A stretch of DNA of 64,000 nucleotides from an uncultured Psychromonas sp. (GCF_947489755.1 NZ_CANLFB010000010.1:1-64000), one strand, 5' to 3'; shown: positions 8,558 to 19,236, counted from the stretch's first letter. A program made the numbers and translations. Notes: a model not told the origin generated them from the sequence alone.

Positions 8558-10228
8558 TTATTTGCCTTTAGCAGCGTTAAACGCGTCAAGCATTGCATTA
8601 CCCATGCTTGCTTCGTCTTGTTGCTTCAAGCTATCGATAGCATCTTTCTCATCTGCTTCATCTTTAGCTTTGATAGACAGGCTAATTACGCGGTTTTTAC
8701 GATCAACACCAACGTACTTAGCTTCAACAGGTTCACCAGCTTTTAATACTGTAGATGCATCTTCGATACGATCACGTGAGATATCAGCAACACGGATGTA
8801 ACCTTCAACGCCTTCAGTAAGAGTAACAGTTGCACCCTTAGCATCAACTTCAGAAATAGTACCATTAACAATAGTACCTTTCTTGAATTCTGCTAGGTAG
8901 TTGTTGAATGGGTCTGCAGCAATTTGCTTAATACCTAGAGAGATACGCTCGCGCTCTGGGTCAACTTGTAATACAACAGCTTCGATTTCGTCGCCTTTTT
9001 TGTAATCAAGTACTGCTTTTTCGCCTTCAACTTCCCAGCTAATGTCAGAAAGGTGAACTAGACCGTCGATGTTGCCATCAAGACCGATGAAGATACCGAA
9101 GTCAGTGATAGATTTAATCTTACCAGAAACTTTTTGACCTTTATCGTGTGTTGAAGAGAACTCTTCCCACGGGTTAGCTTTACACTGTTTAAGACCTAGA
9201 GAAATACGACGACGTTCTTCGTCGATGTCTAGAACCATAACTTCAGCCATATCACCTAAATTAACAACTTTAGATGGGTGGATGTTTTTGTTAGTCCAAT
9301 CCATTTCAGAAACGTGAACAAGACCTTCTACGCCTTCTTCAATTTCTACGAAACAACCGTAATCAGTTAAGTTAGTTACTTTACCAGTTAGACGAGTTGA
9401 TTCAGGGTAACGCTTAGCGATTGCAACCCATGGATCTTCACCTAATTGCTTAAGACCTAGAGATACACGAGTGCGCTCACGGTCAAACTTAAGGATTTTA
9501 ACGTTGATTTCTTCGCCAACAGTTACGATTTCGCTTGGGTGTTTAACACGTTTCCAAGCCATATCTGTGATATGTAGTAGGCCGTCTACGCCGCCTAAGT
9601 CTACGAACGCGCCGTAGTCAGTTAGGTTTTTAACGATACCTTTAACTTCTTGACCTTCTTGAAGATTTTCAAGAAGCTCATCACGTTCAACACTGTTTTC
9701 AGTTTCGATAACAGCACGACGAGATACAACAACATTGTTGCGTTTTTGGTCTAGCTTGATCACTTTGAATTCAATATCTTTGTTTTCAAGGTGAGCAGTG
9801 TCACGTACCGGACGTACGTCAACTAATGAGCCAGGTAGGAAAGCACGGATACCGTTTAATTCAACAGTGAAACCACCTTTAACTTTACCGTTGATAACAC
9901 CGATAACAGTTTCTTGGTCTTCGTACGCTTTTTCTAACTGGATCCAAGCTTCGTGACGTTTAGCTTTTTCGCGAGAAAGTTTAGTTTCACCGAAACCGTC
10001 TTCTACAGCGTCTAGAGCTACATCACAAACATCGCCAACTTCAACTTCAATTTCGCCAGCAGCGTTCTTGAATTCTTCAACTGGGATAGCAGCTTCAGAT
10101 TTAAGACCAGCATCAACGAATACTAAATTATTGCTAATACGTACGATTGTACCTTTAACAATTGTTCCTGGGCGAGTTTCTACTTGTTGAAGAGATTCTT
10201 CAAATAGTTCAGCAAAAGATTCCATCAT
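8558..10228 (-). CDS. rpsA: 30S ribosomal protein S1
   Basis: S1 binds mRNA on the small subunit and is needed to start translation on most messages. The 556 residues hold six S1 (OB-fold) domains, visible through repeated segments such as [40 protein letters not shown] and [20 protein letters not shown]. Length and order match the enterobacterial protein (557). It sits between cmk and ihfB, the standard order. Codon choice is strongly biased, as expected for a highly expressed gene. Confidence 0.98.
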   Translation of the reverse strand: MMESFAELFEESLQQVETRPGTIVKGTIVRISNNLVFVDAGLKSEAAIPVEEFKNAAGEIEVEVGDVCDVALDAVEDGFGETKLSREKAKRHEAWIQLEKAYEDQETVIGVINGKVKGGFTVELNGIRAFLPGSLVDVRPVRDTAHLENKDIEFKVIKLDQKRNNVVVSRRAVIETENSVERDELLENLQEGQEVKGIVKNLTDYGAFVDLGGVDGLLHITDMAWKRVKHPSEIVTVGEEINVKILKFDRERTRVSLGLKQLGEDPWVAIAKRYPESTRLTGKVTNLTDYGCFVEIEEGVEGLVHVSEMDWTNKNIHPSKVVNLGDMAEVMVLDIDEERRRISLGLKQCKANPWEEFSSTHDKGQKVSGKIKSITDFGIFIGLDGNIDGLVHLSDISWEVEGEKAVLDYKKGDEIEAVVLQVDPERERISLGIKQIAADPFNNYLAEFKKGTIVNGTISEVDAKGATVTLTEGVEGYIRVADISRDRIEDASTVLKAGEPVEAKYVGVDRKNRVISLSIKAKDEADEKDAIDSLKQQDEASMGNAMLDAFNAAKGK

Positions 10229-10330
10229 CTATTTATTCACACTTATTTTATACAACCACATACATTCCATTCGTACGGGAGGCAAGAAAGATTACCACTT
10301 CATCCTTGAAGCAGCTTTATTCACAACTGA

Positions 10331-11017
10331 TTATTCAGTTGAAATTTTTAATTTAAGTTCAGTTAAAGTCAGGATTTGTTCGACCACTTCATTAATAGTT
10401 AATTCAGTTGAATCGATAACAAATGCATCATCGGCTGGTCGTAATGGAGCAACAGCTCGGTTACGATCTCGATAATCACGTTCTTTAATCTCGCTTAAAA
10501 TTTGCGCGATGCTAACATTAAAGCCCTTATCTTGCAACTGATTAAAACGGCGCTTAGCCCGTTCTTCGGCGCTTGCGTCTAAGAATATTTTGACTTTAGC
10601 CTCAGGAAATACAACGGTTCCCATGTCTCGACCATCGGCAATTAAACCAGGTTTTTGCAAGAAAGCTTTTTGCCTTGCTAATAAGGCAGATCGTACCAGC
10701 TCGATAGAAGCAACTTCAGAAGCGGCTTGCCCTACGACTTCAGTACGTAATTTATCACCTACATTTTCACCTGCTAATAAAGTATCCACACCTGCGCCAT
10801 TAGAGACAAAAGAAACATCTAATGCTAATGCAAGATCAGCTAATGCTGTTGAATCGGTTAGTTGTATCTTTTTTTGGAGTGCAGCATAAGCAAGAATACG
10901 ATAAAGCGCCCCACTATCTAATAAATGCCATTGTAATTTTTTAGCTAAAATATGGCATACAGTACCTTTACCTGATCCACTTGGACCATCGATAGTTATT
11001 AAATTTGAAACTGACAT
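10331..11017 (-). CDS. cmk: Cytidylate kinase
   Basis: Cmk phosphorylates CMP and dCMP using ATP. The P-loop GPSGSGKG lies near residue 11, the [12 protein letters not shown] nucleotide-binding segment near 130, and the [18 protein letters not shown] lid and substrate motif near 185. I use ATG 11017 (228 residues), which has a GGAG ribosome site five bases before it, rather than the in-frame GTG six bases upstream. It precedes rpsA as in E. coli. Confidence 0.96.
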   Translation of the reverse strand: MSVSNLITIDGPSGSGKGTVCHILAKKLQWHLLDSGALYRILAYAALQKKIQLTDSTALADLALALDVSFVSNGAGVDTLLAGENVGDKLRTEVVGQAASEVASIELVRSALLARQKAFLQKPGLIADGRDMGTVVFPEAKVKIFLDASAEERAKRRFNQLQDKGFNVSIAQILSEIKERDYRDRNRAVAPLRPADDAFVIDSTELTINEVVEQILTLTELKLKISTE

Positions 11018-11071
11018 TATCACTCCGAATCTGTGATTAAAGATTATATTATCGTATTAGCGGTTCGACTC

Positions 11072-11851
11072 TTAATCAATTTCATCTAAGAAATCATTAA
11101 GATTTTCGTCTGTTTTTTTCTGTGACTCTTGCTGTTTTAATAAAAGGAACTCTTCGGTACTTGCACCATTAGCATTAAATTTAAATGCTTCAAATTGCAT
11201 ATAAGCTTCTTTTACAAAAGTATAAGGATCTAAAGATTGCTCAAGTAATATTTCTTGCCCCAATAGCCCTTCACGAACATCTAGACCATTAAGACCTATC
11301 ACAACACCTGTTTGCCATAACTCAAAGTAACTGTAAGGGAAATATAAACTATCAACGATACTACCAGCTAATATACGTGTACTACGTGGCCCTATAAAAG
11401 GCACCATTAAGTATGGCCCATGAGGAACAGACCAACGACCTAATACGTTACTGAAGGTCTCTCTACGGCGCTCTACACCACCATACTTTGCTACATCGAA
11501 CAGACCTAACAAACCAAAGGTTGAATTAAAGGTAAAACGGAAAAAAGCATCAGTAGCACGACCAAATTCTAATTGTAGTAGGTTATTGACCATGGTAGAA
11601 GGTTCATCTAAGTTTAACACCATGTTATTAATAGCAACTCGCCCTGCTTTAGGCACCCAATCAACATAGGTTTCAGTCACTGGTTTATAAATATAACCAT
11701 CTAAAACATAATAGTTAAAATCCCAAACTAAACGGTTCGCTGGTTCGATTGGGTCACTCATATAAGTTGCATCATCACCCTTGATCGTTTGAGCAGAAGA
11801 GCCAAAACTTAACAAGAGCAAAAAAATAGAAAACAAATGTCGTGTAAACAT
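11072..11851 (-). CDS. mlaA: MlaA-type phospholipid transport protein, without lipobox
   Basis: MlaA (VacJ) is the outer-membrane part of the Mla system that removes misplaced phospholipids from the outer leaflet. The family core is clear: DPIEPANRLVWDFN, NLDEPSTMVNNLLQ, SVPHGPYLMVPFIGPRSTR. Oddly, the signal sequence (LFSIFLLLLSFGSSAQ) contains no cysteine, so there is no lipobox and the product would be processed by signal peptidase I instead of being lipidated as E. coli MlaA is. No other Mla genes are nearby. The C-terminal ~40 residues are Glu/Gln-rich. Confidence 0.92.
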   Translation of the reverse strand: MFTRHLFSIFLLLLSFGSSAQTIKGDDATYMSDPIEPANRLVWDFNYYVLDGYIYKPVTETYVDWVPKAGRVAINNMVLNLDEPSTMVNNLLQLEFGRATDAFFRFTFNSTFGLLGLFDVAKYGGVERRRETFSNVLGRWSVPHGPYLMVPFIGPRSTRILAGSIVDSLYFPYSYFELWQTGVVIGLNGLDVREGLLGQEILLEQSLDPYTFVKEAYMQFEAFKFNANGASTEEFLLLKQQESQKKTDENLNDFLDEID

Positions 11852-12034
11852 GTCAAATATCCAAATAGTGTTTTTAATGATTAAGCATTAATACTGTTTG
11901 ATTTCATCATTAGTTCACTCTTAACTAGTTCTAAAAAAATAAACAGTGATAACCTAAAATAGCAATAACTTAAACTAACCGTACTTAATCGTTATAACTC
12001 CATAACAATAAAGATTAACTGTTAGCTAAGGAAA

Positions 12035-12071
12035 TTTGTTGATGGAAAATAACTCATTAACCATCAACAAA
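12035..12071 (-). terminator. Terminator-like hairpin after ccmI
   Basis: An 11-bp perfect stem (TTTGTTGATGG with CCATCAACAAA) with a 15-base loop lies 13 bases after the ccmI stop. The following minus-strand bases (TTTCC) give only a weak T run. It is the only structure at the end of the nine-gene ccm operon. The remaining spacer up to mlaA at 11851 should hold the mlaA promoter; I could not pick one with confidence. Confidence 0.5.
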
Positions 12072-12083
12072 CCTAAAGAATGT

Positions 12084-13391
12084 TTAAGATTGTTGATTAA
12101 TTATAATATTAATCACGCTCTCTTCTCCGGCCTTAATAACACCACTTTCACCAGACCACTGACCAACGTTTTTATTCACCGTTCCGTCAGCTGAGATACG
12201 CGCTTTAATAATAAATTGAGGATGATCACTTAATTTAATACCTTGCACCATCGCATTAGCATCAGACAAAACAACCTTTACAGGGAATGTACTTATAGGT
12301 AGCTTAATTGCGGCAATAGGCATTGGCGAGCCATTCACTGACTGAGCATAGACAAATAACGTGCTATTTTTTGCATAATTAACTTGCTCAGACAACGAAA
12401 CATTTACTTCATAAGCCGTACCAACAATAGCTGGCGCATCATTACTTTGTTCAGGGTTAATTTGTTCTGCAGATACCGCTTTTTGTTCTACTACTTCAGG
12501 TTGTTTCTGTAATGCTAATTGCTCTTGAGCATAAGCAATACTATTTTTTAACATGCTTGCTTTATCACTGTTTTGATCAACTAAGGCTAACATTTTTTGC
12601 CAACGTGCGATTGCCCCTACAAAATTTTCCTGTTGCAAGGCCATAAATCCAAACATTGACCACCCTTCATAATTATCAGGATATTTTTGCAAAAAACGAT
12701 TTAACATCGATTCTGCTGTTGCTTGTGAATATTCGTCACCGAGTTTCATTTTTAGTTCGATGTATTCTAGCTCGATCTCTGCATTATCAGGTGCAACTTG
12801 AATCGCTTTTTGAATAGCACCTAATGCTAACTCTTTATCTTTAAATACGCGCCCTAATCGACTGTATAACACCCAACCTTGGGCATCGTTTGGTTCATTT
12901 TCTAGGTGCATTCTTAAACCTAACATGAGATCTTCTAATTCTTTTTCATTAGGCGTGGAATCATTGTCTTCAAATAATTTCTTATGAATTTCAGGGTAGC
13001 GTTGTAATGCCCCCTGCCAATCATTCATTGCTTTAAACGCCCCTACTGACCAATATAAACCAAGGCTAGCGAGTATTAAAAAAACAACACCAGGAATCCA
13101 AATACGTTGTGAATTATGTTGCTTACTTTGTTTATTTGAAGCAGTGTCATCAATATCATCAAGTAAATTGTATTGAAGTTCAGCGATCATGGTTTCTTTA
13201 TCAATAACCACTCCTTGCTGAATATCATTCTCAACTTCTTTAACACGAATATCATAAAGTTCATGGTTAAGTTGATTTCGCCTTTCTTGAGTCGTATTTT
13301 GATTCGATTTATCACGTATAAAATGAATCGCTATCACAACACTAAAAATCACCAACAATAACAAAGCGGCAATAACAAACTGTAATATCAT
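12084..13391 (-). CDS. ccmI: Cytochrome c maturation protein CcmI
   Basis: CcmI holds apocytochrome c for heme ligation together with CcmF and CcmH. Two membrane segments (residues ~3-25 and ~93-113) flank a cytoplasmic leucine-zipper-like loop (RRNQLNHELYDIRVKEVEND), followed by a periplasmic TPR domain (~150-290) and a C-terminal beta-rich domain with the IPISTFPVKVVLSD type segment. It is a separate gene here, not fused to ccmH as in E. coli. It is the last gene of the operon and starts at the ccmH stop. Confidence 0.93.
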   Translation of the reverse strand: MILQFVIAALLLLVIFSVVIAIHFIRDKSNQNTTQERRNQLNHELYDIRVKEVENDIQQGVVIDKETMIAELQYNLLDDIDDTASNKQSKQHNSQRIWIPGVVFLILASLGLYWSVGAFKAMNDWQGALQRYPEIHKKLFEDNDSTPNEKELEDLMLGLRMHLENEPNDAQGWVLYSRLGRVFKDKELALGAIQKAIQVAPDNAEIELEYIELKMKLGDEYSQATAESMLNRFLQKYPDNYEGWSMFGFMALQQENFVGAIARWQKMLALVDQNSDKASMLKNSIAYAQEQLALQKQPEVVEQKAVSAEQINPEQSNDAPAIVGTAYEVNVSLSEQVNYAKNSTLFVYAQSVNGSPMPIAAIKLPISTFPVKVVLSDANAMVQGIKLSDHPQFIIKARISADGTVNKNVGQWSGESGVIKAGEESVINIIINQQS

Positions 13392-13879
13392 TATTTCGTA
13401 TCCTTAACATGCTGCTTTAACAACTTTTGTAACTTTTCTTGTTCTTCTGTATCTAAAACGCTTGCTTTAGTGGGTTGTTTTTTAATTTGTCGAAACAAAA
13501 CCAATAAACCAAAAATAATAAATAATGCAGGACCTAACCATAAAAAGATGGTGATAGGTGTAACTGGTGGATCATAACGAACAAAGTTGCCAAAACGCGC
13601 CACCATGTAATCAATGACTTGTTCTTTCGTTTGTCCTTGTGTCACTAATTCGTATGTCTTATTACGCAGATCTTTTGCTAATTCAGCATTCGAGTCTGCA
13701 ATATTATTGTTCTGACATTTAGGGCAACGTAATAATTTAGTCAGCTCATGGAATGTTTTCTCTTGTTGCGGATTATCAAACTCAAAAGTCTCAATCGCAG
13801 CTTGGCTATGCTGACTAAACAACATTAAGCTAAAAAAGAGCATTAATAACATTAACACACTGCTTTTAGTAAAAGTCAT
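13391..13879 (-). CDS. ccmH: Cytochrome c maturation protein CcmH
   Basis: CcmH is a membrane-bound thiol oxidoreductase that keeps the apocytochrome CXXCH cysteines reduced. The signature RCPKCQNNNIADSNA is present with C52 and C55 as the active pair, followed by a membrane segment (residues ~110-130) and a short cytoplasmic tail. The 162-residue form is the short CcmL-type protein; the CcmI function is encoded separately just downstream. Confidence 0.96.
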   Translation of the reverse strand: MTFTKSSVLMLLMLFFSLMLFSQHSQAAIETFEFDNPQQEKTFHELTKLLRCPKCQNNNIADSNAELAKDLRNKTYELVTQGQTKEQVIDYMVARFGNFVRYDPPVTPITIFLWLGPALFIIFGLLVLFRQIKKQPTKASVLDTEEQEKLQKLLKQHVKDTK

Positions 13880-14421
13880 TATTCCATATCCTCATAAATC
13901 GAAAGCAATTTGTCATTCCATACTTTTTCATTCAAATCACCGACATGGCGATATTGGATAATCCCATTGCTATCAATTAAAAAGGTTTCTGGAGCACCGT
14001 AAACCCCAAGATCCATGCCTAGCATGCCATTTTGGTCGAATAAACTAATTTGATAAGGATCGTTTAAATCATTCAACCAGCGGATAGCTTTTTTACGATC
14101 ATCTTTATAATTCATACCTACGATATACAAACCTTGTTTAGCTAGTTTATTAAGGTAGGTGTGCTCTGCATAACAAGTTGGACACCATGTTGCCCAGACG
14201 TTTAACAACATTTTTTGACCTTTAAAAATAGTCGCATCATATTGTTTATTTTCGTCGTAAATATCTTGCAGAGTAAAAGCAGGAACCGCTTGTCCCACCA
14301 GTGCAGAATCCAATTTACTTGGGTCGCTACCTTTTAATAAGGGCGTTGCTAACAACACAGCGCCTATAATAAAGATAATAAAAGGGACTAATAGTGTTAG
14401 TACACGGCGTTTATTAAGCAT
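13879..14421 (-). CDS. ccmG: Thiol:disulfide interchange protein CcmG (DsbE)
   Basis: CcmG is a periplasmic, membrane-anchored thioredoxin-like protein that delivers reducing power from DsbD to CcmH and apocytochrome c. The active site is WATWCPTC with C80 and C83 when counted from the ATG at 14421. That start gives 180 residues, places the single anchor helix at ~8-28 and overlaps the ccmF end by eight bases, as other genes in this operon do. The longer frame would add 25 residues overlapping ccmF and lacks support. Confidence 0.95.
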   Translation of the reverse strand: MLNKRRVLTLLVPFIIFIIGAVLLATPLLKGSDPSKLDSALVGQAVPAFTLQDIYDENKQYDATIFKGQKMLLNVWATWCPTCYAEHTYLNKLAKQGLYIVGMNYKDDRKKAIRWLNDLNDPYQISLFDQNGMLGMDLGVYGAPETFLIDSNGIIQYRHVGDLNEKVWNDKLLSIYEDME

Positions 14422-16402
14422 TTTGAGTTCCTTCTTTATCAGCCGTAATCGTGTCTTGATCGGCGTTTTCTTTTTTACTACGGTAACGTCTATCACACAT
14501 CATCAATATACCGCCAAATGCCATTATTAATGGACCTAACCAAATCCAACGAATAAACGGCTTGTAATAAATTCGAACCGCCCACGCACCATCAGGTAAC
14601 TGTTCGCCCATAGCGATATACAAATCGCGTGTGATACCTGCATCAATAGCCGCTTCGGTCATTGGCATACGTTGCACCGTATAAAGTCGTTTCTCCGCTT
14701 TCATTACAGCAATTTGTTTTTGATCTTGCTTAACTGTAAAAATACCCACTGTGCCCGTATAATTTGGACCGTTAAGTGCGTCCACTTGATCGAAGTGGAA
14801 ATCATAATGCTCAAAGGTAATATGGTCGCCTACTGCTAACTTGACATCTTTTTCGATAGAAAAATTTTGTGTCATAGTAATGCCAATAATGATCACAGCC
14901 AAACCAAGATGTCCAAGACTCATCGCCCAGTGACTATTACCTAATTTCATCAGACCTTTGCTAAATGCATGGCGATGGGTTGAACGTAAATAAATTTCGT
15001 AAACAACCGCAACGATGATCCAAAACCCTAAGAAAGTACCTAACACGGCTAGCCAAGTAAGGAATGGTGCAAATATAAACAAGAAAGCGACCGTCGATAG
15101 CACACTTAAAATTAAAATAAGTGATAACGGTTTTTTCAAATCATTTAGTTGCTGACGCTTCCAACGAAACAATGAACCTACGCCTAAGAACAAGGCAAAT
15201 GGTACAATCAAAATAGTAAACATACGATTAAAGAACGGTTCACCGATAGAGATACTACCTAAGCCAATTTCTTTATGCACCAGCGGTAATAAAGTACCTA
15301 ATAACACCACGATCAACGCCGCAATTAACAAAATATTGTTAATTAACAACATACTTTCTCGTGATGCTAATTCATAACGTCCACGGCTTTTCACTTTAGA
15401 TGCTTGTATCGCATACAATAATAATGAGCCACCAATAACCAGCACTAAGAAACCTAGAATAAATAAACCGCGGGTTGGATCACTCGCAAAAGCATGTACT
15501 GAAACCAACACACCAGAACGAACGAGGAAAGTACCTAATAAACTTAATGAAAATGCACTGAGCGCCAGTAATACTGTCCATGATTTAAAGACACCACGCT
15601 TTTCACTCACAGCTAATGAATGAATTAAAGCAGTACCTGCTAGCCAAGGCATAAATGAAGCATTTTCTACTGGATCCCAGAACCACCACCCCCCCCAACC
15701 TAACTCGTAATATGCCCACCAACTACCTAGCGCAATACCAACTGTTAAAAAGACCCATGCGGCCATTGTCCAAGGACGAGACCATTTAGCCCAAGCACTA
15801 TCCAAACGGCCTTCAAGTAAGGCAGCAATGGCAAAAGCGAAAGCAACAGAGAAACCAACGTAGCCCATGTAAAGCATAGGAGGATGAATAACTAAACCAA
15901 AGTCTTGTAATAATGGGTTTAAATCACGTCCATCAATAGGGAAATACGGCAAGGTACGATCGAAAGGATTAGACGTTAAAATAACAAACAAATAAAACCC
16001 AAAAGATAACAAACCTAATACCGCAAGCACTCGAGCAACCGATTCAATAGGTAAACGCTTACTCATTAAGGCGACGGCAATACTCCACCCAGATAAAAGG
16101 AAAACCCATAATAATAATGACCCTTCATGTGCGCCCCATACGGCAGACAATCGAAAATACCACGGCATTGCAGAGTTGGAGTTAGTCGCAATATATCCAA
16201 TTGTAAAATCATTAATTAAAAAAGAATAAGCTAAAATTGCAAAAGAAAAAGCAACGGCGACAAACTGTAAAATAGTAAGAATTCTAGCACTACGAATAGC
16301 GCCTTGATGGCCAGTTTGGACGCCATATAATGGATAAACCATTTGTAAAAATGACAAGACACACGCCAAAATTAAAGTAAATTGACCAATTTCAGGAAGC
16401 AT
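14414..16402 (-). CDS. ccmF: Heme lyase CcmF
   Basis: CcmF takes heme from holo-CcmE and attaches it to apocytochrome c at the outer face of the inner membrane. It is a polytopic protein of 662 residues. The tryptophan-rich heme-handling motif GWGGWWFWDPVENASFMPW is intact near residue 235, and the histidines proposed as heme ligands lie in conserved loops (for example near HPPMLYMGY). Length and motifs are standard. Confidence 0.97.
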   Translation of the reverse strand: MLPEIGQFTLILACVLSFLQMVYPLYGVQTGHQGAIRSARILTILQFVAVAFSFAILAYSFLINDFTIGYIATNSNSAMPWYFRLSAVWGAHEGSLLLWVFLLSGWSIAVALMSKRLPIESVARVLAVLGLLSFGFYLFVILTSNPFDRTLPYFPIDGRDLNPLLQDFGLVIHPPMLYMGYVGFSVAFAFAIAALLEGRLDSAWAKWSRPWTMAAWVFLTVGIALGSWWAYYELGWGGWWFWDPVENASFMPWLAGTALIHSLAVSEKRGVFKSWTVLLALSAFSLSLLGTFLVRSGVLVSVHAFASDPTRGLFILGFLVLVIGGSLLLYAIQASKVKSRGRYELASRESMLLINNILLIAALIVVLLGTLLPLVHKEIGLGSISIGEPFFNRMFTILIVPFALFLGVGSLFRWKRQQLNDLKKPLSLILILSVLSTVAFLFIFAPFLTWLAVLGTFLGFWIIVAVVYEIYLRSTHRHAFSKGLMKLGNSHWAMSLGHLGLAVIIIGITMTQNFSIEKDVKLAVGDHITFEHYDFHFDQVDALNGPNYTGTVGIFTVKQDQKQIAVMKAEKRLYTVQRMPMTEAAIDAGITRDLYIAMGEQLPDGAWAVRIYYKPFIRWIWLGPLIMAFGGILMMCDRRYRSKKENADQDTITADKEGTQNA

Positions 16403-16441
16403 TAATCTAACCCTTTTTTTATGAATTAAGTTTTATTAGCT

Positions 16442-16918
16442 TTATTTTGCTAATTCACTTTCCGTTTTTAAATGTTCCATACCTTTCAGTGCATCAGCGA
16501 CTTCTGGCGGCATATATTCTTCATCATGTTTAGCAAGTACTTCAAATGCATCAACAGAGTTTGTTGATTTTAAAACACCTTGCGCCACTATTCCCTGACC
16601 TTCACGAAATAAATCTGGCAAGATACCATCGAAGTAGACCGTGACTTGCCCTGCTTTATTGTCTATTAAATCAAAACTAACTTTAAGACTTTCAGGGTCT
16701 CGTTGAACAGAGCCATTTAAAACCATCCCACCAATACGTAAACGTTGGCCAATTTCAGGTTTAGCACCCGTTTCATTTTTACCATTAAGAATTTCATTAG
16801 GGGTGTAAAACAAATCAATATTTTGTTGCAAAGCATATAACGTTAACCCGATGGCTAATGACAATCCCGCAATTAATGAAGAAGTGATTAATAAGCGTTT
16901 TTTACGTCTTGGATTCAT
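16442..16918 (-). CDS. ccmE: Heme chaperone CcmE
   Basis: CcmE covalently carries heme from CcmC to CcmF in the periplasm. One N-terminal anchor (residues ~8-28) precedes an OB-fold beta barrel. The heme-binding histidine is H131 in KHDEEYMPP, with Y135 as the expected second ligand. The 158-residue length is normal. Its start overlaps the ccmD stop by four bases. Confidence 0.97.
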   Translation of the reverse strand: MNPRRKKRLLITSSLIAGLSLAIGLTLYALQQNIDLFYTPNEILNGKNETGAKPEIGQRLRIGGMVLNGSVQRDPESLKVSFDLIDNKAGQVTVYFDGILPDLFREGQGIVAQGVLKSTNSVDAFEVLAKHDEEYMPPEVADALKGMEHLKTESELAK

Positions 16919-17121
16919 AAAATGTCTTCTCTATTTTCGGCTGCTTTAATACGTTGCTCACGTTGTATGCGTTGTTCAACCTGATGAAATATTTTTTTAC
17001 GTTTAAATACACTATTGGTAATAAGCAAAATAATACTCAATAGTGACACACCATAAGATAACCATACATAAAAACTATAACCGCCCATGGCGATAAAGTC
17101 TGACAATGATGTAAATGCCAT
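16915..17121 (-). CDS. ccmD: Heme exporter protein CcmD
   Basis: A 68-residue single-pass membrane protein with the family start ([19 protein letters not shown]) and a basic cytoplasmic tail. CcmD helps release holo-CcmE from the CcmABC complex. It lies between ccmC (2 bases away) and ccmE (overlapping). Confidence 0.93.
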   Translation of the reverse strand: MAFTSLSDFIAMGGYSFYVWLSYGVSLLSIILLITNSVFKRKKIFHQVEQRIQREQRIKAAENREDIL

Positions 17122-17122
17122 A

Positions 17123-17881
17123 TTAACCTCTCTTATTGTTTTTTAAGGATTGCTTCACTAAAGCAATGACCCAAGGACGATGACTTTCTCGTTGTAATAT
17201 TTCATTACGAAAACGATATAAAATCATAAAACCTAAGAAACTCGCAAAACTCACAATCATAATCAATAAAGGAATAAGCATTTCAGTCGCCATTGAAGGC
17301 TGATCAAACTTAGTGATGGTTGCGCCTTGATGTAAGGTATTCCACCAAACGACTGAAAAATGAATAATGGGTAAATTAATTACACCAACTAACGTTAAGA
17401 TAGAAGCAGCACGCCCAGCCAAAATTTTATCTGAAAATGCATTGTATAAAGCAATAATACCTAAATAAACAAATAATAAAATCAACTCAGAGGTCAGTCT
17501 CGCATCCCAAACCCACCAAGCTCCCCACATTGGTTTGCCCCAAGCTGCACCGGTAAACAAAGCAATAAATGTATAAACAGCACCAATAGGAGCAGTGGCT
17601 GCAACGGTCATTTCAGCTAAACGAATTTGCCACACTAAACCAATAAAAGCAGCAATGGCCATTGTAGAATATGCCCCCATTGCCATCATGGCAGCAGGGA
17701 CATGTATATAGATAATACGAAAACTATCACCTTGCTGGTAATCAGCAGGTGCGAACGCGAGGCCCCATATAATGCCAACAAAAAACGTCGGTACCGCAAT
17801 GACTAAAAACCAAGGCATTAATTTCCCAGATAACGCATAGCTTTTCTCAGCTTTTGCATAAGGATGTAACCATTTCCACAT
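17123..17881 (-). CDS. ccmC: Heme exporter/heme-handling protein CcmC
   Basis: CcmC loads heme onto CcmE. It has six membrane segments and the periplasmic tryptophan-rich motif WGKPMWGAWWVWDARLTSE near residue 120, with conserved histidines on either side (IHVPAAMMAMG and the FSVVWWNTLHQG region). The 252-residue length is typical. Confidence 0.97.
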   Translation of the reverse strand: MWKWLHPYAKAEKSYALSGKLMPWFLVIAVPTFFVGIIWGLAFAPADYQQGDSFRIIYIHVPAAMMAMGAYSTMAIAAFIGLVWQIRLAEMTVAATAPIGAVYTFIALFTGAAWGKPMWGAWWVWDARLTSELILLFVYLGIIALYNAFSDKILAGRAASILTLVGVINLPIIHFSVVWWNTLHQGATITKFDQPSMATEMLIPLLIMIVSFASFLGFMILYRFRNEILQRESHRPWVIALVKQSLKNNKRG

Positions 17882-17936
17882 AATTGTTTCTCTATCTATG
17901 TCTTTATTTTCAATAAGTAAGAATAACTAAAACGAA

Positions 17937-18605
17937 TTAACTCACGCTAACTCGTAAAGATGCTGCAATGGCAAAAGGCGCTAACGTAATAGCACCGACT
18001 AACATTGCACCCAATAACGCCAATAAACCAAGGTAAGGTTGTCCAAATGAAGCCGCATCAATCGCCATGGTTGAAAAAATCAAAATCGGAATACTCAGTG
18101 GCAACATGATCAAGCTTAATAATACACCGCCCTTTCGTAATCCAATTGTTAACGCAACACCAATAGCCCCTAATAAACTTAATATAGGGGTGCCAATCAA
18201 TAGTGTTAAAAATAGCGCCCAAAATGTATTTTCTTCAAGTGATAAGAAAATCGCTAACAAAGGAGAAACTAATAAAATAGGTAGCCCTGTTAACAGCCAA
18301 TGCGTAAATACTTTGGCGCACACTAACCACGTTAATGAGTGAGGTGCGAGCATCATTTGCTCTAGTGACCCATCGATATAATCATCTTTAAATAAACGTT
18401 CAAAAGAGAGTAAGGCAGCTAACAATGCGGCTACCCATATAATGCCAGGAGCGATACGCGCTAATAAGGCAGGATCTGTCCCTATTCCTAAAGGAAATAG
18501 CGTCACAACAATAACAAAAAACCAAATTGGATTTAAGATATCGCTTTGTTGACGAAATGCCCCTAATAAATCTTTACGGACAATTTGCCCAAAAGCATCA
18601 AACAT
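17937..18605 (-). CDS. ccmB: Heme ABC exporter permease CcmB
   Basis: CcmB is the six-helix membrane subunit of the CcmAB ABC transporter that releases holo-CcmE. The family markers FERLFKDDYIDGSLEQ and APHSLTWLVCAKVFTHW are present. I start it at ATG 18605, with a GGAGAG ribosome site just before it; a longer frame would need a TTG start. It overlaps the ccmA stop by eight bases. Confidence 0.95.
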   Translation of the reverse strand: MFDAFGQIVRKDLLGAFRQQSDILNPIWFFVIVVTLFPLGIGTDPALLARIAPGIIWVAALLAALLSFERLFKDDYIDGSLEQMMLAPHSLTWLVCAKVFTHWLLTGLPILLVSPLLAIFLSLEENTFWALFLTLLIGTPILSLLGAIGVALTIGLRKGGVLLSLIMLPLSIPILIFSTMAIDAASFGQPYLGLLALLGAMLVGAITLAPFAIAASLRVSVS

Positions 18606-19236
18606 ATTGCTCTCCAATAGTTGGCTTTTGTAGCATAAGTTTTTTATAGAATTCAGCAGGAAGTGATAAATCTTGATGGGTGGTTAATATGATCATTCCA
18701 CCTTTGTGGGCATGTTTAATTAACAAGTTCTCAATGACTTTAACGCCGCTTTTATCGATGGCCGTAAAGGGTTCATCCAAAATCCATAAAGGACAATCAC
18801 TAAACCACATTCTTGCTAAAGCAACGCGTCTCTGTTGCCCTGCAGAAAGTTGTGCTGTGGGGACATTTTCATAACCAACAAGCCCCACTAAAGTTAAAAT
18901 ATCCCAAAGATCTAACTCAACAGTAGGATTATATAAACGATGAAAGAATTGCAGATTTTCAAGTGCCGTCAACTCAGGTTTTACGCCTGACTTGTGACCA
19001 AGATAAAGCATATTTTGATAATAAGATTCACGATCTGACATTATGTTTTGTTGCTGCCAGTAAATATCGCCAGCATAAGGAGAGGATAAACCAACAAGTA
19101 AGCGGAATAAACTGGTTTTGCCAATGCCATTAGGCCCCTCGACATGCAAAATTTCACCCGGGGAAAGTGCAAAGTTTAGATTATTGAACAAAACTCGCTC
19201 TTCACGTACACAAGTTAAGTTTTTGCACTCAAGCAT
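18598..19236 (-). CDS. ccmA: Heme exporter ATP-binding protein CcmA
   Basis: CcmA is the ATPase of the CcmAB exporter. Walker A (GPNGIGKTSL, near residue 35), the ABC signature (LSAGQQRRVALAR) and Walker B (LWILDEPF) are intact, and the 212-residue length is standard. It is the first gene of the ccm operon. A 207-base spacer separates it from the chemotaxis operon upstream and should hold the ccm promoter, although I see no strong consensus there. Confidence 0.96.
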   Translation of the reverse strand: MLECKNLTCVREERVLFNNLNFALSPGEILHVEGPNGIGKTSLFRLLVGLSSPYAGDIYWQQQNIMSDRESYYQNMLYLGHKSGVKPELTALENLQFFHRLYNPTVELDLWDILTLVGLVGYENVPTAQLSAGQQRRVALARMWFSDCPLWILDEPFTAIDKSGVKVIENLLIKHAHKGGMIILTTHQDLSLPAEFYKKLMLQKPTIGEQYV

